Origin: Clostridium_AD frigoriphilum
Lineage (GTDB): Bacteria > Bacillota > Clostridia > Clostridiales > Clostridiaceae
Direction: 5' to 3'
Assembly (NCBI RefSeq): GCF_036541405.1
Contig: NZ_JAZHFS010000001.1
Coordinates: 62,001-126,000, forward strand
Length of the DNA: 64,000 nt
The translations under genes and the position numbers were made by a program. Within the stretch, counting starts at the first letter, position 1. The number at the start of each line of letters is the position of its first letter. This document shows positions 8,393-17,646 of this stretch, one piece after another. The notes beneath the pieces are model-generated. The model ran no database searches and was not told where the DNA came from. It saw nothing but the letters and a program-made list of their open reading frames with translations.

Positions 8393-9670
8393 ATGGAAAT
8401 GTTAATGAAAGGACTGATAAAGCTGAGGTATTTTGATACATATAAAGGATTGCCTAAAAGTATTTATATTTTATTTTTAGCACAAGTCACAAATCGTTTT
8501 GGGGATTTTGTTTTACCATTTCTAACTTTATTTTTAGTTAAGAAAATGGGATTTGACTATAAGAGTGCAGGATTCGCAGTAATGCTTATTACATTATCAT
8601 CAATCCCTGGATCAATCGCTGGAGGAAAAATTGCAGATCATATTGGACGTAGAAAATCATATGCTATATTTCAATTTAGTGCAGGATTTTTTTTGCTTTT
8701 ATGCGTGTTTACTAAAAGCCCTAAAATTGTTATAACGCTTGTTTGTATATCTTCATTTTTCAATGGTGGTGTTAGACCAATTATGTCAGCAATTATAGCG
8801 GATGTATTGCCTGCCGAAAAAAGGCAGATTGGCTTCTCAATATCATATCTAGGAATTAATTTAGGAGCGGCTCTTGGACCACTAGTAGCTGGATTTTTAT
8901 TTAGTCATTATATACCGCTTATATTTATAGGTGATGCAGTTACTTCATTTGTAGCTGTAATTCTAGTAGTATTAAATATAAAAGAGACATTGCCAGATTG
9001 CAATAACGACGAACATATTAGAAATGAAGAAAAATGTGAGGCTGGTAATGTTTTTACAGCTTTAATAAAACGTCCTAAAATTATAATTTTTCTAATTATT
9101 AATATATTTTTAAGTTTTACTTATACTCAGAACGTTTTTTCACTACCGATTATGTTAGATAATGTCTTTGGAGGTAGTGGAGCGAGAAATTATGGCATCC
9201 TTATAAGCTGTAATGCTATAACGGTTCTTGTTATGACTATCTTTATAACAAATAAAATAAGAAATTGGAATCCATTAAGTGCAATTGCAATGTCTGGAAT
9301 TCTGTATGCAATTGGATTTGGAATGATTACATTTATCCATTCAATGCCATTATATATTATATCAACGCTTATATGGACAATTGGAGAAATTATGAATGTG
9401 ACGAATTTTGGAGTATATGTATCCAATAATACTCCGCAAAATTTTAGAGCAAGATTTAATGCAATTACATCATTAAGTTTTGCAATAGGAGGGGCTCTTG
9501 GCACATCACTTATGGGTAAATATATGGATGGGTTAGGGGTTAACGCAGTGTGGCCATTGGTTTTCTTTTTATCACTATTTGGAGCTTTAGGAATGTACGT
9601 TCTAAAAATAAAGTCCGAAACAAATATAGAGGAAAGAGTGGAATGTGTAGAGGCTTACGAGGATGTTTAG
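8393..9670 (+). CDS. MFS transporter (drug/metabolite exporter type)
   Basis: A 425-residue protein with about 12 predicted membrane segments in two halves. The MFS motif A variant GGKIADHIGRRKS is at residues 77-89, between helices 2 and 3, and the second half carries the looser counterpart. This layout fits 12-helix DHA1-type exporters, for which substrates cannot be inferred. The start is uncertain: ATGs at 8393 and 8405 are both possible and neither has a clear ribosome site. It stands alone, followed by a strong bidirectional terminator. Confidence 0.85.
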   Translation: MEMLMKGLIKLRYFDTYKGLPKSIYILFLAQVTNRFGDFVLPFLTLFLVKKMGFDYKSAGFAVMLITLSSIPGSIAGGKIADHIGRRKSYAIFQFSAGFFLLLCVFTKSPKIVITLVCISSFFNGGVRPIMSAIIADVLPAEKRQIGFSISYLGINLGAALGPLVAGFLFSHYIPLIFIGDAVTSFVAVILVVLNIKETLPDCNNDEHIRNEEKCEAGNVFTALIKRPKIIIFLIINIFLSFTYTQNVFSLPIMLDNVFGGSGARNYGILISCNAITVLVMTIFITNKIRNWNPLSAIAMSGILYAIGFGMITFIHSMPLYIISTLIWTIGEIMNVTNFGVYVSNNTPQNFRARFNAITSLSFAIGGALGTSLMGKYMDGLGVNAVWPLVFFLSLFGALGMYVLKIKSETNIEERVECVEAYEDV

Positions 9671-9683
9671 TAGATTAATTAAA

Positions 9684-9721
9684 AAATGAGCAATAATCAA
9701 AGAAATCATTATTGCTCATTT
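9684..9721 (+). terminator. Bidirectional terminator
   Basis: Perfect 14-bp arms AAATGAGCAATAAT at 9684-9697 and complement at 9708-9721 with a 10-base loop, between the convergent MFS and kinase-like genes. Confidence 0.8.
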
Positions 9722-9733
9722 ATATTATCTTAT

Positions 9734-10945
9734 CTAGATTATTGTAGTAGAGCAAGGCTCTAAAACAACAAGTTTGTTTCCTAATTTCTGATTTTTCCAA
9801 TTAAATACAACACAGGAATCTAATTTAGGATCATACATATTAACAGCTTCATCCTTTAGAAACATTTTAAGATTAAAGGCTGTATATATGAAAGCTGCTT
9901 TTTTCTTATTAACGCTTGTGTATTTTCTCATATTAATTAATCCTGAAGCTGTACCAGCTAGATGAAATGATGGATCATAAAGACTATTACGACTATCAGA
10001 TACAATTAATTTTACGTTTTGTCTAAGCTTTGACATAAGCTGCCTTACTAAACTCATACCACGTCCTTGTGGAAGGTCTATATCTGTTATTCCAAAACTT
10101 AAACTCTCACAAACTTTACTCCATAATTCCCTATCGCATTCTTTATCTATTTCTAAACAATCACCAAGAGTTATAGACTCAAGATACCGCAGATCATGGA
10201 AAACATTACAATCTTCTATAAGATCACAAAAATCAATTATAACAGGTTTATCCTCAGTTATAATAATATTGTCTCCTTGAAAATCTCCATGTGCATATCC
10301 TGTAAGGCAAGTTACAGTCAAATCTTTCCAAACATTTTCATTATTAAAAAAATAATATGGGTTAGGAAGTAATACATCTGTTCCATCTAGAGATATCCAT
10401 TTTATGTTTTTATCTACCCCAATTGCTTTAAAAGCTTGTACATATTTATCGTCCATGTATCTATATGAAAGTTCATTTTTAATTATTTCCATTGGGGAAA
10501 TGAATTTCTTTACATGTTCTTTATTCCAAGTAAATAAAAATTTAGTTATTGACGATATTATACTGTCTTTAAGTTCATCTTCATTTAGAATTTTGTCCAA
10601 AAATGTCTCACTATTGTATATATCATCTCCTGCTAAGTCATATAAGTTAACATATAATATAGCTTTATTCTTGTCTTGAATTTTATAACTAGCTATAAGT
10701 TTGGCAATATACTTTTGCATATTGTTAGTTGATGCTAATTCATAGGCTTTTTGAAATACCTCTCCTTCATTACGTTTAGTTACCTTTAAAATACCTACAC
10801 GATTTGCGGGTCCATATTCAACCATAAATACTCCAGCCTCAGAACGACCACTTTTGAATGTTTTTAATACTTGAAAAGGAGCAGTTTTATCTTTTGTTTC
10901 TTCACCTATTTTATTAATTTGATTTATTACATCTACAATCTTCAT
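9734..10945 (-). CDS. Orphan kinase-fold phosphotransferase (APH/choline-kinase-like)
   Basis: A 403-residue soluble protein. The second half has a catalytic-loop motif HGDFQGDN at 219-226 (general base D221, metal ligand N226), followed by IIDFCD at 236-241, the equivalent of the DFG motif, so the kinase core looks intact. An N-terminal nucleotide-lobe lysine may be K54 in GILKV after a glycine-containing hairpin near 33-38. The spacing fits aminoglycoside/choline-kinase-like enzymes or an atypical protein kinase. There is no partner gene: it faces the MFS gene and diverges from the ABC operon. The substrate is unknown. The ribosome site is weak, and a near-palindrome lies just upstream. Confidence 0.65.
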   Translation of the reverse strand: MKIVDVINQINKIGEETKDKTAPFQVLKTFKSGRSEAGVFMVEYGPANRVGILKVTKRNEGEVFQKAYELASTNNMQKYIAKLIASYKIQDKNKAILYVNLYDLAGDDIYNSETFLDKILNEDELKDSIISSITKFLFTWNKEHVKKFISPMEIIKNELSYRYMDDKYVQAFKAIGVDKNIKWISLDGTDVLLPNPYYFFNNENVWKDLTVTCLTGYAHGDFQGDNIIITEDKPVIIDFCDLIEDCNVFHDLRYLESITLGDCLEIDKECDRELWSKVCESLSFGITDIDLPQGRGMSLVRQLMSKLRQNVKLIVSDSRNSLYDPSFHLAGTASGLINMRKYTSVNKKKAAFIYTAFNLKMFLKDEAVNMYDPKLDSCVVFNWKNQKLGNKLVVLEPCSTTII

Positions 10946-11318
10946 ATATTATCTTTAGTTTGCAAGGTACTTTAGTACTAAAAGTACTATACTCACTAAA
11001 TTAATCACTTCCTTTTTATATATTGTTTTCTCTTATATTCTTTTCTTAATAACATTAATTAAATATATTATATTATAAGCACAAGGATTACACAATTGAT
11101 TAAGCAAAATTAAATACACTAATATTTTCAAAAATAACAAATGATACTAGTTGTTATTTTTAGCTGGTTATCTTACAGAACTGTAAGATTAATTTTTTAT
11201 TTGTAAGTGAAGTGACATGGAGTGCAAGGAAGACCAGTTGTATAATATGGTTATAGTGATTTTAAAAAAATAAATACGTGTAGTGATGCTACGCGAGATG
11301 TAATGAGGAGAGATATAA
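10946..11318. other. Divergent control region between kinase-like gene and ABC operon
   Basis: 373 bases. Close to the kinase-like gene is a near-palindrome, GTACTTTA...TAAAAGTAC at 10967-10987, which overlaps a TATAGT box on the minus strand and could be its operator. On the other side lie the palindrome and direct repeats described separately and a TATAAT box at 11240-11245 without a good -35. No small gene was found. Confidence 0.5.
11170..11206 (+). promoter_or_regulatory. Candidate response-regulator binding region of the ABC operon
   Basis: TCTTACAG-AA-CTGTAAGA at 11170-11187 is a perfect palindrome with 8-bp arms. TGTAAG is repeated directly at 11181 and 11201, 20 bp apart, the helical phasing used by OmpR-type regulators. 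A TATAAT at 11240-11245 lacks a matching -35, as expected for an activated promoter. Binding by the regulator encoded at 16947 is inference. Confidence 0.5.
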
Positions 11319-12005
11319 ATGGAGATTTTAAAGGTCGAAAATTTAAATAAAACATATGGCACCGGTGAGAATAAGGTGGAGGCACTTAAAAATATAAATT
11401 TAATAATTAATAAGGGTGAGTTTGTAGCAATTGTTGGGGCATCAGGTTCTGGTAAAAGTACACTTCTTCATTTACTCGGCGGACTCGATAGACCAACCGC
11501 TGGTAATGTGGTTATTGATGGAGAAAGTATTTATGATTACAAGGAAGAAAAACTTGCAGTGTTTAGACGTAGAAAAATAGGTTTTGTGTTTCAGTTTTAT
11601 AATCTACTTCCTATTTTAGATGTAGAAGAAAATATAGCTCTTCCAGCGTTACTCGATAATGATAAAGTTGATAAAGTTTATTTAGAGGAGCTAATCAAGG
11701 TGCTTGGTCTAAGCGAGAGAAAAAATCACCTTCCGTCGGAATTATCAGGTGGACAACAACAAAGGGTATCAATTGGTAGAGCTGTATTTAACAAGCCATC
11801 AATAATACTTGCAGATGAACCAACAGGAAATCTTGATACTAAAAATTCAAAAGACGTTATGGAATTATTAAAGTTTACTGCTAAAAAATATAATCAAACA
11901 CTAATACTTATTACACATGACCTTAATATAGCAAATATGGCGGATCGGGTCATTACTATTGAAGATGGTAAAATAACTACGGATAAAAACTTAAAAATAA
12001 ATTAG
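11319..12005 (+). CDS. ABC transporter ATPase (MacB/LolD type)
   Basis: A 228-residue ATP-binding subunit with Walker A GASGSGKST near residue 39, signature LSGGQQQR near 142, and Walker B IILADEPTG near 162, followed by the H-loop histidine in LITHD. The GDLDRPTAG and FQFYNLLP segments are typical of the class that energises FtsX-type permeases, used for peptide or lipid export, mechanotransmission or antimicrobial-peptide resistance. GAGGAG at 11305-11310 precedes the ATG. The permease gene follows after 14 bp. This ATPase opens a five-gene co-oriented cluster with a hydrolase and a two-component system. Confidence 0.93.
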   Translation: MEILKVENLNKTYGTGENKVEALKNINLIINKGEFVAIVGASGSGKSTLLHLLGGLDRPTAGNVVIDGESIYDYKEEKLAVFRRRKIGFVFQFYNLLPILDVEENIALPALLDNDKVDKVYLEELIKVLGLSERKNHLPSELSGGQQQRVSIGRAVFNKPSIILADEPTGNLDTKNSKDVMELLKFTAKKYNQTLILITHDLNIANMADRVITIEDGKITTDKNLKIN

Positions 12006-12019
12006 GGGGGAGGGAAAAC

Positions 12020-14527
12020 ATGATAACTAGTTATAAACAGCTTACAGGGAAATATTTGAAGAAAAATAAGAAAAGAACGGTGCTTACGATTGTTGGAATA
12101 ATGCTGTCAGTTGCACTTATATCAACAATAGGACTCTTTTTTAAAGGAATTCAGGATGCAGAAATACAGGATGCAATTAATAGTGGGGGTTCTTATCATA
12201 TAGCATTTCAAAAAACAAATGATAAGTTAATTTCTAAAATAGTTAATAATCCTAAAGTCTCAAGGTTTGGATTTTATACTATGAGTAAAGAAATAAACAT
12301 AGGTAATAAATTAAATATTAATATAATAACCGCAACAGATAAGGCATTAGAACTTTTCCCTTTTAATGCAAAGGTAGGTAGATTACCAGAAAAACAAAAT
12401 GAAGTGGCAATGGAAAAGTGGGTATCATCATATATTGATAAAAATGCTAAAGTGGGGAAAAAAATTAATGTTAATAATAAAGAATATACTCTTGTAGGAA
12501 TACTCGAGGATAATGTACAAAATCAGATAGAGGGTAATGGAATAATCTTATCAAAGAATAATAATATTAGCAAAGCGAATGCAGGGTTACTCGTAGAAAT
12601 AAGTTCTAAAACAAATTTAAAAACTGCGGTAAATGAATTAAAGCAGTTAGGCGATAAAAATTCTGTTAAGGAAAATACCTATTTGCTGCAAATGCTAGGG
12701 GCAGGAGATGAAAGTTCAGGTTTCAGAGGTTTATATATTGCACTTGCAATAATAATTGGAATAGTTTTAATAGCAACTATAGCAGTAATATATAACTCAT
12801 TTCAAATAAGTATTGTGGAAAGAATTAAGCAGTTTGGACTTTTGAGAGCAATTGGTACTACTCCAAGGCAAATTAGAAAGATTGTGCTAAGAGAGGCAAC
12901 AATACTAGCATCAATAGCTATTCCACTAGGGTTAATATGTAGTCTTATTGCAATAAATGGAATAATTTTAGCATTTAAATTAATAGGTGCAGATTCAGTT
13001 ATTCCTATAAAAATTTCAATATCACCTATGGTTTTAAGCATAAGTGCAGCAGTGGGACTTTTTGCAATATATCTATCAGCACTGGTGCCAGCATATTTTG
13101 CAGGTAGGATTTCACCACTTAATGCGATAAGTGGTAGAACTTCTATAACAAAGGAGAAAATAAAAAGAAGAAAAAATAGAGTAGTTCAAAAAATATTTGG
13201 ATTTGAAGGAGCACTTGCTGCTAAAAATATAAAGAGAAATAAAAAAAGATACAGAATAACTGTTTTTTCTATAGTGATAAGTGTGGTGTTATTTGTTACA
13301 TTTAAATCTTTCATGGATATGTCACTTAATATATCAAGTGATCTTAATGAATCGAAAAATATTCACTTTTCAGTTGTAAAAAGTAATGGAGGTAACACAG
13401 AAAATACAACCATAGATAATCAAATTGAAAATAATATTAAAGCACTGAAGCCAGTGGATAAGGTATACAAAGTATACGATCCATATCTCTTTCAGATGGC
13501 AATAAACATAAACAGTGAAGTTAAGGAAATTAAGGACATGAAAAATATATATAAAAAAACAACTTTAGATGGAGAGAAGAAAACCCTTATGGAAAGTGCC
13601 GTTGTAATTTATGATAAGGAATCTTTAGAAGTTTCCAAAAAATATTTAAAGTCAGGAAGGATTGATATAGAAAAACTAAACAATGGAGATGGAGTAATCT
13701 TAATTAATAAAAATAAAATATATGACGAAGTTACGAAGAAAGAATATTTTGGACCAATGGCAGATATAAAAGTAGGGGATGAAATTGATCTTCAATTTAC
13801 TGGTGAATACCGTGGAGGGAATGGAGTAAAAACAGAATTTGGGAAAGGCAAGATTCAAAAGGTTAAGGTTATGGCAATTCTTGAAAATTCTCCTTTCAAC
13901 AATACTCAATATAACAATGCACTAAATATCATTACAACGGAAGAATTGGGAAAGAAATTAACCGGTGGAAAGGACATCAAACCAGTAGATTTAAACATAG
14001 TTCTTAAAAATGTAAAAGATGAAGAGACAGGAAAAATAGGAATAGAAACGGCCATAAAATCAAATTCTTCTTTAAAGGTAATAAATAATATAGACAACAA
14101 TAGAAAAAGTAAATCTACAATATTAATGGTTAAAATATTATTGTATGGATTTGTATTGGTAGTTTCCTTAATAGGAAGTGTTAATATTGTAAACACATTA
14201 ACAACTAATATTATCCTTAGAAAAAGAGAGTTTGCTACATTAAAATCAATTGGTTTAACTCAAAAGGGGTTAAAGAAAATGATAGTGCTTGAAGGGCTTC
14301 TATATGGAGTGGTTGGTGCAGTTTATGGGTCTATTGTTGGAACTGGAATATCATACCTATTATTTGAATCAATGGGCAATTTTAGAGAATTTGGGTGGAT
14401 GGTTCCTTGGCAGGCAATTGGTATTGCAACAGCAGCATCTCTAATTATTGGATATATATCTGTATTATCACCATTATCAAGAATTAAACAATCAAATTTA
14501 ATAGAATCAGTCAGAGAAGATTTTTAG
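12020..14527 (+). CDS. FtsX-family ABC permease with large extracytoplasmic domains
   Basis: An 835-residue membrane protein. One membrane helix near residues 21-43 is followed by an extracytoplasmic domain, then three helices between about 235 and 365. A second unit repeats this: a helix near 410-430, an external domain to about 700, and three more helices to the C-terminus. This is the duplicated MacB/FtsX layout of type VII ABC systems. Such permeases often act as mechanotransmitters or peptide exporters and sensors. GGGGGGAGGG directly upstream gives a very strong ribosome site. It works with the preceding ATPase; the substrate is unknown. Confidence 0.9.
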   Translation: MITSYKQLTGKYLKKNKKRTVLTIVGIMLSVALISTIGLFFKGIQDAEIQDAINSGGSYHIAFQKTNDKLISKIVNNPKVSRFGFYTMSKEINIGNKLNINIITATDKALELFPFNAKVGRLPEKQNEVAMEKWVSSYIDKNAKVGKKINVNNKEYTLVGILEDNVQNQIEGNGIILSKNNNISKANAGLLVEISSKTNLKTAVNELKQLGDKNSVKENTYLLQMLGAGDESSGFRGLYIALAIIIGIVLIATIAVIYNSFQISIVERIKQFGLLRAIGTTPRQIRKIVLREATILASIAIPLGLICSLIAINGIILAFKLIGADSVIPIKISISPMVLSISAAVGLFAIYLSALVPAYFAGRISPLNAISGRTSITKEKIKRRKNRVVQKIFGFEGALAAKNIKRNKKRYRITVFSIVISVVLFVTFKSFMDMSLNISSDLNESKNIHFSVVKSNGGNTENTTIDNQIENNIKALKPVDKVYKVYDPYLFQMAININSEVKEIKDMKNIYKKTTLDGEKKTLMESAVVIYDKESLEVSKKYLKSGRIDIEKLNNGDGVILINKNKIYDEVTKKEYFGPMADIKVGDEIDLQFTGEYRGGNGVKTEFGKGKIQKVKVMAILENSPFNNTQYNNALNIITTEELGKKLTGGKDIKPVDLNIVLKNVKDEETGKIGIETAIKSNSSLKVINNIDNNRKSKSTILMVKILLYGFVLVVSLIGSVNIVNTLTTNIILRKREFATLKSIGLTQKGLKKMIVLEGLLYGVVGAVYGSIVGTGISYLLFESMGNFREFGWMVPWQAIGIATAASLIIGYISVLSPLSRIKQSNLIESVREDF

Positions 14528-14670
14528 AAAATTTATGACTTGTTTTATTTAGTTACATTTTAAAGATGTATCACTTAATATATTAAACAATTAAGTAACA
14601 ATATCCCATTATTTTATGTTAATATGATATTGTCAGAGAATATTCATAAACATAAGGGGGACTTATAAAA

Positions 14671-16860
14671 ATGAAGGCGAAAAGACATATATTTATATTG
14701 TCATTGATTATGCTAATATGTACATCATCAATGACAGCTCTAGCTACAAACAATACATTGACAGGACCATTGACAACAAAATCTGTATATGGCTTACTTC
14801 TAGAAAATTTAAGGACTAAAACCAGCGAATTAGTATTAAAGCAAGGTAATAGAAGTAAGGCTAAAAGCTTTTCAACAAGCGATTATGTAGATACGAAATT
14901 AGTTGCAGAGGAAAAAGCTTTCCATATGACTACTGATTATGATAGTTTAAGTGTACAATATGCATTAATAGATAATGGAAAGATTGTATTATCTGGTAAT
15001 TCAGGTGTATATTCAAAAGAAAATACTAAAGCATTAACAGCTGATAGTATGTATGGTATTGGATCAGTTAGTAAGATGTTTGTAACAACTGCCGTAATGA
15101 AATTAGTAGACAATGGTAAAATTAAATTGGATACTCCAATTACGGAATATATTAAAGAGTTTAAAATGGCAGATGACAGATACAAGAAGATTACAGTGAG
15201 AATGTTGTTAAATCATTCATCCGGCTTAATGGGATCTAGTTTCTCCAATACACTTCTTTTTGGAGATAATGATACATACTCACATGATACTTTTTTAGAG
15301 CAATTAAAGTCTCAACGCCTTAAAGCAGATCCAGGAGCTTACTCGGTATATTGTAATGATGGTTTTACACTTGCTCAAATCCTAGTGGAACATGTGACAG
15401 GAATTGATTATACAACTTATATAACAAATACTTTTGTGAGTCCTCTTAAAATGGAGGATACTAAAACACCAGTTAGTGAATTTGATAGAGAGAGATTAGC
15501 TAAGACATATTTTAATGGTGTTTCTAATTATTTACCAGCAGATAACTTAAATGCTATTGGTGCTGGCGGGGTTTACTCAAGTGCAGAAGATTTATGTACT
15601 TTTGCAACAACATTTACTAAAAATTCAAATGGAATACTTTCACAAGAAGCCTTAAAGGCAATGGAGAATAAAGAATATTTAAATGGTATTTGGACAGACG
15701 ATATCGATAATACATTGGGTTATGGACTAGGATGGGATAGTGTGAATCTTTATCCATTTAATTTGTATAATATCAAGGCTTTAACTAAAGGCGGAGATAG
15801 TATTCTTTATCACAGTAATTTAACTGTTTTACCAGAACAAAATATGGCGGTGGCTGTTGTAACTTCTGGTGGAAGTAGTAGCTATGATCAAGTACTTGCT
15901 CAAGAAATACTTCTTGCTGCATTAAAAGAAAAAGGTGTAATTAATGCAATCAAGCAAGATAAGAAATTTACTGCGCCAGAAAAAACAACTGCTCCAACAG
16001 AGGTGGTGAAAAAATATGAGGGATTATATGTATCACCTTCCGCATTTATTGATATCAAAATTGATAAAACTGGTACATTAAGTTTATCGAATCCTCAGGC
16101 ACCAGAATATGGGACACAAACTTTTGTTCATACAAAGGATGGAACTTTTGTATCAAGCGAAGGGTCGGCAAGCTTAAAATTCGTAGAAGAGAAAAATGGG
16201 AAAATATATATTAAAGCAACTGGTTATCAAAGTTTACATTTACTAGGTCAAACAGCATCAAATTATTATGTAGCACAAAAGGAGAATGTAAATAAATTAA
16301 CAGAAAGTGTTTCAGAGGCTTGGGCAAAAAGGGAGGGTAAGAAATATTTCTTAATAAACGAGAAATACTCCTCAGAATTTATGTTAGCATGTCCCAGTGT
16401 ACAAGTTAGTTTTACAAAAGGGCTTGAAGGATATTTTAGATTCGATAAAATTGTAGATAATAATTCAGCTGTTGCTATTTTAGATGGACCAGGTATATTG
16501 TCTCGTGATCTAGTGGATTATACATTTTATAAAAAAAATAATCTTGAATACCTAAGTGGAGGTGGTTTTACTTATGTTGAAGAAGCTGCACTTGAAACTT
16601 TTCCAACAATAAATGAATCTACATGCACAATTAGTAGTGATGGGTATGCTAGATGGTATAAAATAGGTGATGAATCAGCTGGCAAGGTAATTACCATAAA
16701 AATACCAGAAAAGGCAGCAGTTGCAGTTTATGATAGTAAGGGAGTTTTAGTGAATAATTCTCTAATTACAGGGGCCAAAGAAGTTACATTACCTAAGGGT
16801 GGAACAATAGTATTTTTAGGTGACGTGCAGGCTGAGTTTAATATTGAATATAAGGAATAA
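14671..16860 (+). CDS. Secreted serine hydrolase of the beta-lactamase/PBP4* family
   Basis: A 729-residue protein with an N-terminal signal peptide (cleavage expected after TALA, near residue 25). The penicilloyl-serine-transferase fold occupies about residues 75-425: the S-x-x-K motif is S132-V-S-K135 and the Y-x-N motif Y227-C-N229. A C-terminal region of about 290 residues has no motif I recognise and may be a lipocalin-like or cell-wall-facing domain. Relatives act as D-Ala carboxypeptidases, D-aminopeptidases or esterases at the cell surface. It follows an FtsX-type transporter and precedes a two-component system, suggesting an envelope function. AAGGGGGA gives a strong ribosome site. 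Confidence 0.88.
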   Translation: MKAKRHIFILSLIMLICTSSMTALATNNTLTGPLTTKSVYGLLLENLRTKTSELVLKQGNRSKAKSFSTSDYVDTKLVAEEKAFHMTTDYDSLSVQYALIDNGKIVLSGNSGVYSKENTKALTADSMYGIGSVSKMFVTTAVMKLVDNGKIKLDTPITEYIKEFKMADDRYKKITVRMLLNHSSGLMGSSFSNTLLFGDNDTYSHDTFLEQLKSQRLKADPGAYSVYCNDGFTLAQILVEHVTGIDYTTYITNTFVSPLKMEDTKTPVSEFDRERLAKTYFNGVSNYLPADNLNAIGAGGVYSSAEDLCTFATTFTKNSNGILSQEALKAMENKEYLNGIWTDDIDNTLGYGLGWDSVNLYPFNLYNIKALTKGGDSILYHSNLTVLPEQNMAVAVVTSGGSSSYDQVLAQEILLAALKEKGVINAIKQDKKFTAPEKTTAPTEVVKKYEGLYVSPSAFIDIKIDKTGTLSLSNPQAPEYGTQTFVHTKDGTFVSSEGSASLKFVEEKNGKIYIKATGYQSLHLLGQTASNYYVAQKENVNKLTESVSEAWAKREGKKYFLINEKYSSEFMLACPSVQVSFTKGLEGYFRFDKIVDNNSAVAILDGPGILSRDLVDYTFYKKNNLEYLSGGGFTYVEEAALETFPTINESTCTISSDGYARWYKIGDESAGKVITIKIPEKAAVAVYDSKGVLVNNSLITGAKEVTLPKGGTIVFLGDVQAEFNIEYKE

Positions 16861-16877
16861 AATTGATCCAGGTAGGT

Positions 16878-16910
16878 AGAGAAGATTATTAATAATCTTC
16901 TCTGTTTTTT
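16878..16910 (+). terminator. Terminator after the serine hydrolase
   Basis: Perfect 11-bp arms AGAGAAGATTA (16878-16888) and complement (16893-16903), loop TTAA, then six T at 16905-16910. The response-regulator gene starts only about 37 bases later, so it depends on readthrough or a promoter I cannot see. Confidence 0.85.
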
Positions 16911-16946
16911 GGAAAAATTTACACCCCAGGGGTGAGAGGTGGAGAG

Positions 16947-17642
16947 GTGAATTTGAGTAGATTATTATTAGTTGAAGACGATGAATCATTGGCACTTGGC
17001 ATAGAATTTTCTCTAAAAGATGGGGGATATGAAGTTTTTAGAACATCAACAGTAGAAGGCGGAAAAGACTTATTTCATAGAGAACCATTTGATTTAATTT
17101 TATTAGACGTTAACTTGCCAGATGGAAATGGATATGAATTATGTAAGTACATAAGAGAAAGTAGTGAGGTTCCTATTATATTTTTAACAGCTCTCGATGA
17201 TGAGGTTAATATAGTTCAAGGCCTTGAAATAGGTGGCGATGATTATATAACAAAACCTTTTCGTGTAAGAGAGCTTTTATCAAGAATAAAGGTTGCTATA
17301 AGGCGTAACACTAAAAATATGTCCGTAGAAAGCTTTATGAAAAGTGGAAGTATATTTGTTGATAATATAAAAGGAACAGTAAGAAAAAATGGGGAAGTCA
17401 TAAATCTAACGGCTCAAGAATACAAGCTTTTATTAATATTTATGAATAAACCTAATGTTTTGATGAAAAGAGATGAGATATTGAGTGAATTATTAGAAGG
17501 GGATGATCCTTTTTTTGATGAAAATACTCTATCGGTTTATATTAAAAGAATAAGAGATAAAATAGAAGACATTCCAAGGCAGCCAGAGTATATAGTAAAT
17601 AAGCGTGGACTAGGGTATAAATGGAATAAAGATGTGGGGTAG
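16947..17642 (+). CDS. OmpR/PhoB-family response regulator
   Basis: About 231 residues: receiver domain with acidic pocket E10-D11-D12, phosphoacceptor D54 in LILLDVNLPDG, and K103 in ITKPF, then a winged-helix DNA-binding domain ending in YIVNKRGLGYKW. The start is uncertain: GTG 16932, GTG 16947 and TTG 16953 are in frame; AGAGG elements are spaced acceptably for the last two. A GC-rich palindrome CACCCC-A-GGGGTG at 16922-16934 covers the translation start region and might form a hairpin that limits initiation. It is co-transcribed with the downstream sensor kinase and probably controls the ABC/hydrolase genes. Confidence 0.9.
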   Translation: MNLSRLLLVEDDESLALGIEFSLKDGGYEVFRTSTVEGGKDLFHREPFDLILLDVNLPDGNGYELCKYIRESSEVPIIFLTALDDEVNIVQGLEIGGDDYITKPFRVRELLSRIKVAIRRNTKNMSVESFMKSGSIFVDNIKGTVRKNGEVINLTAQEYKLLLIFMNKPNVLMKRDEILSELLEGDDPFFDENTLSVYIKRIRDKIEDIPRQPEYIVNKRGLGYKWNKDVG

Positions 17643-17646
17643 ATGT

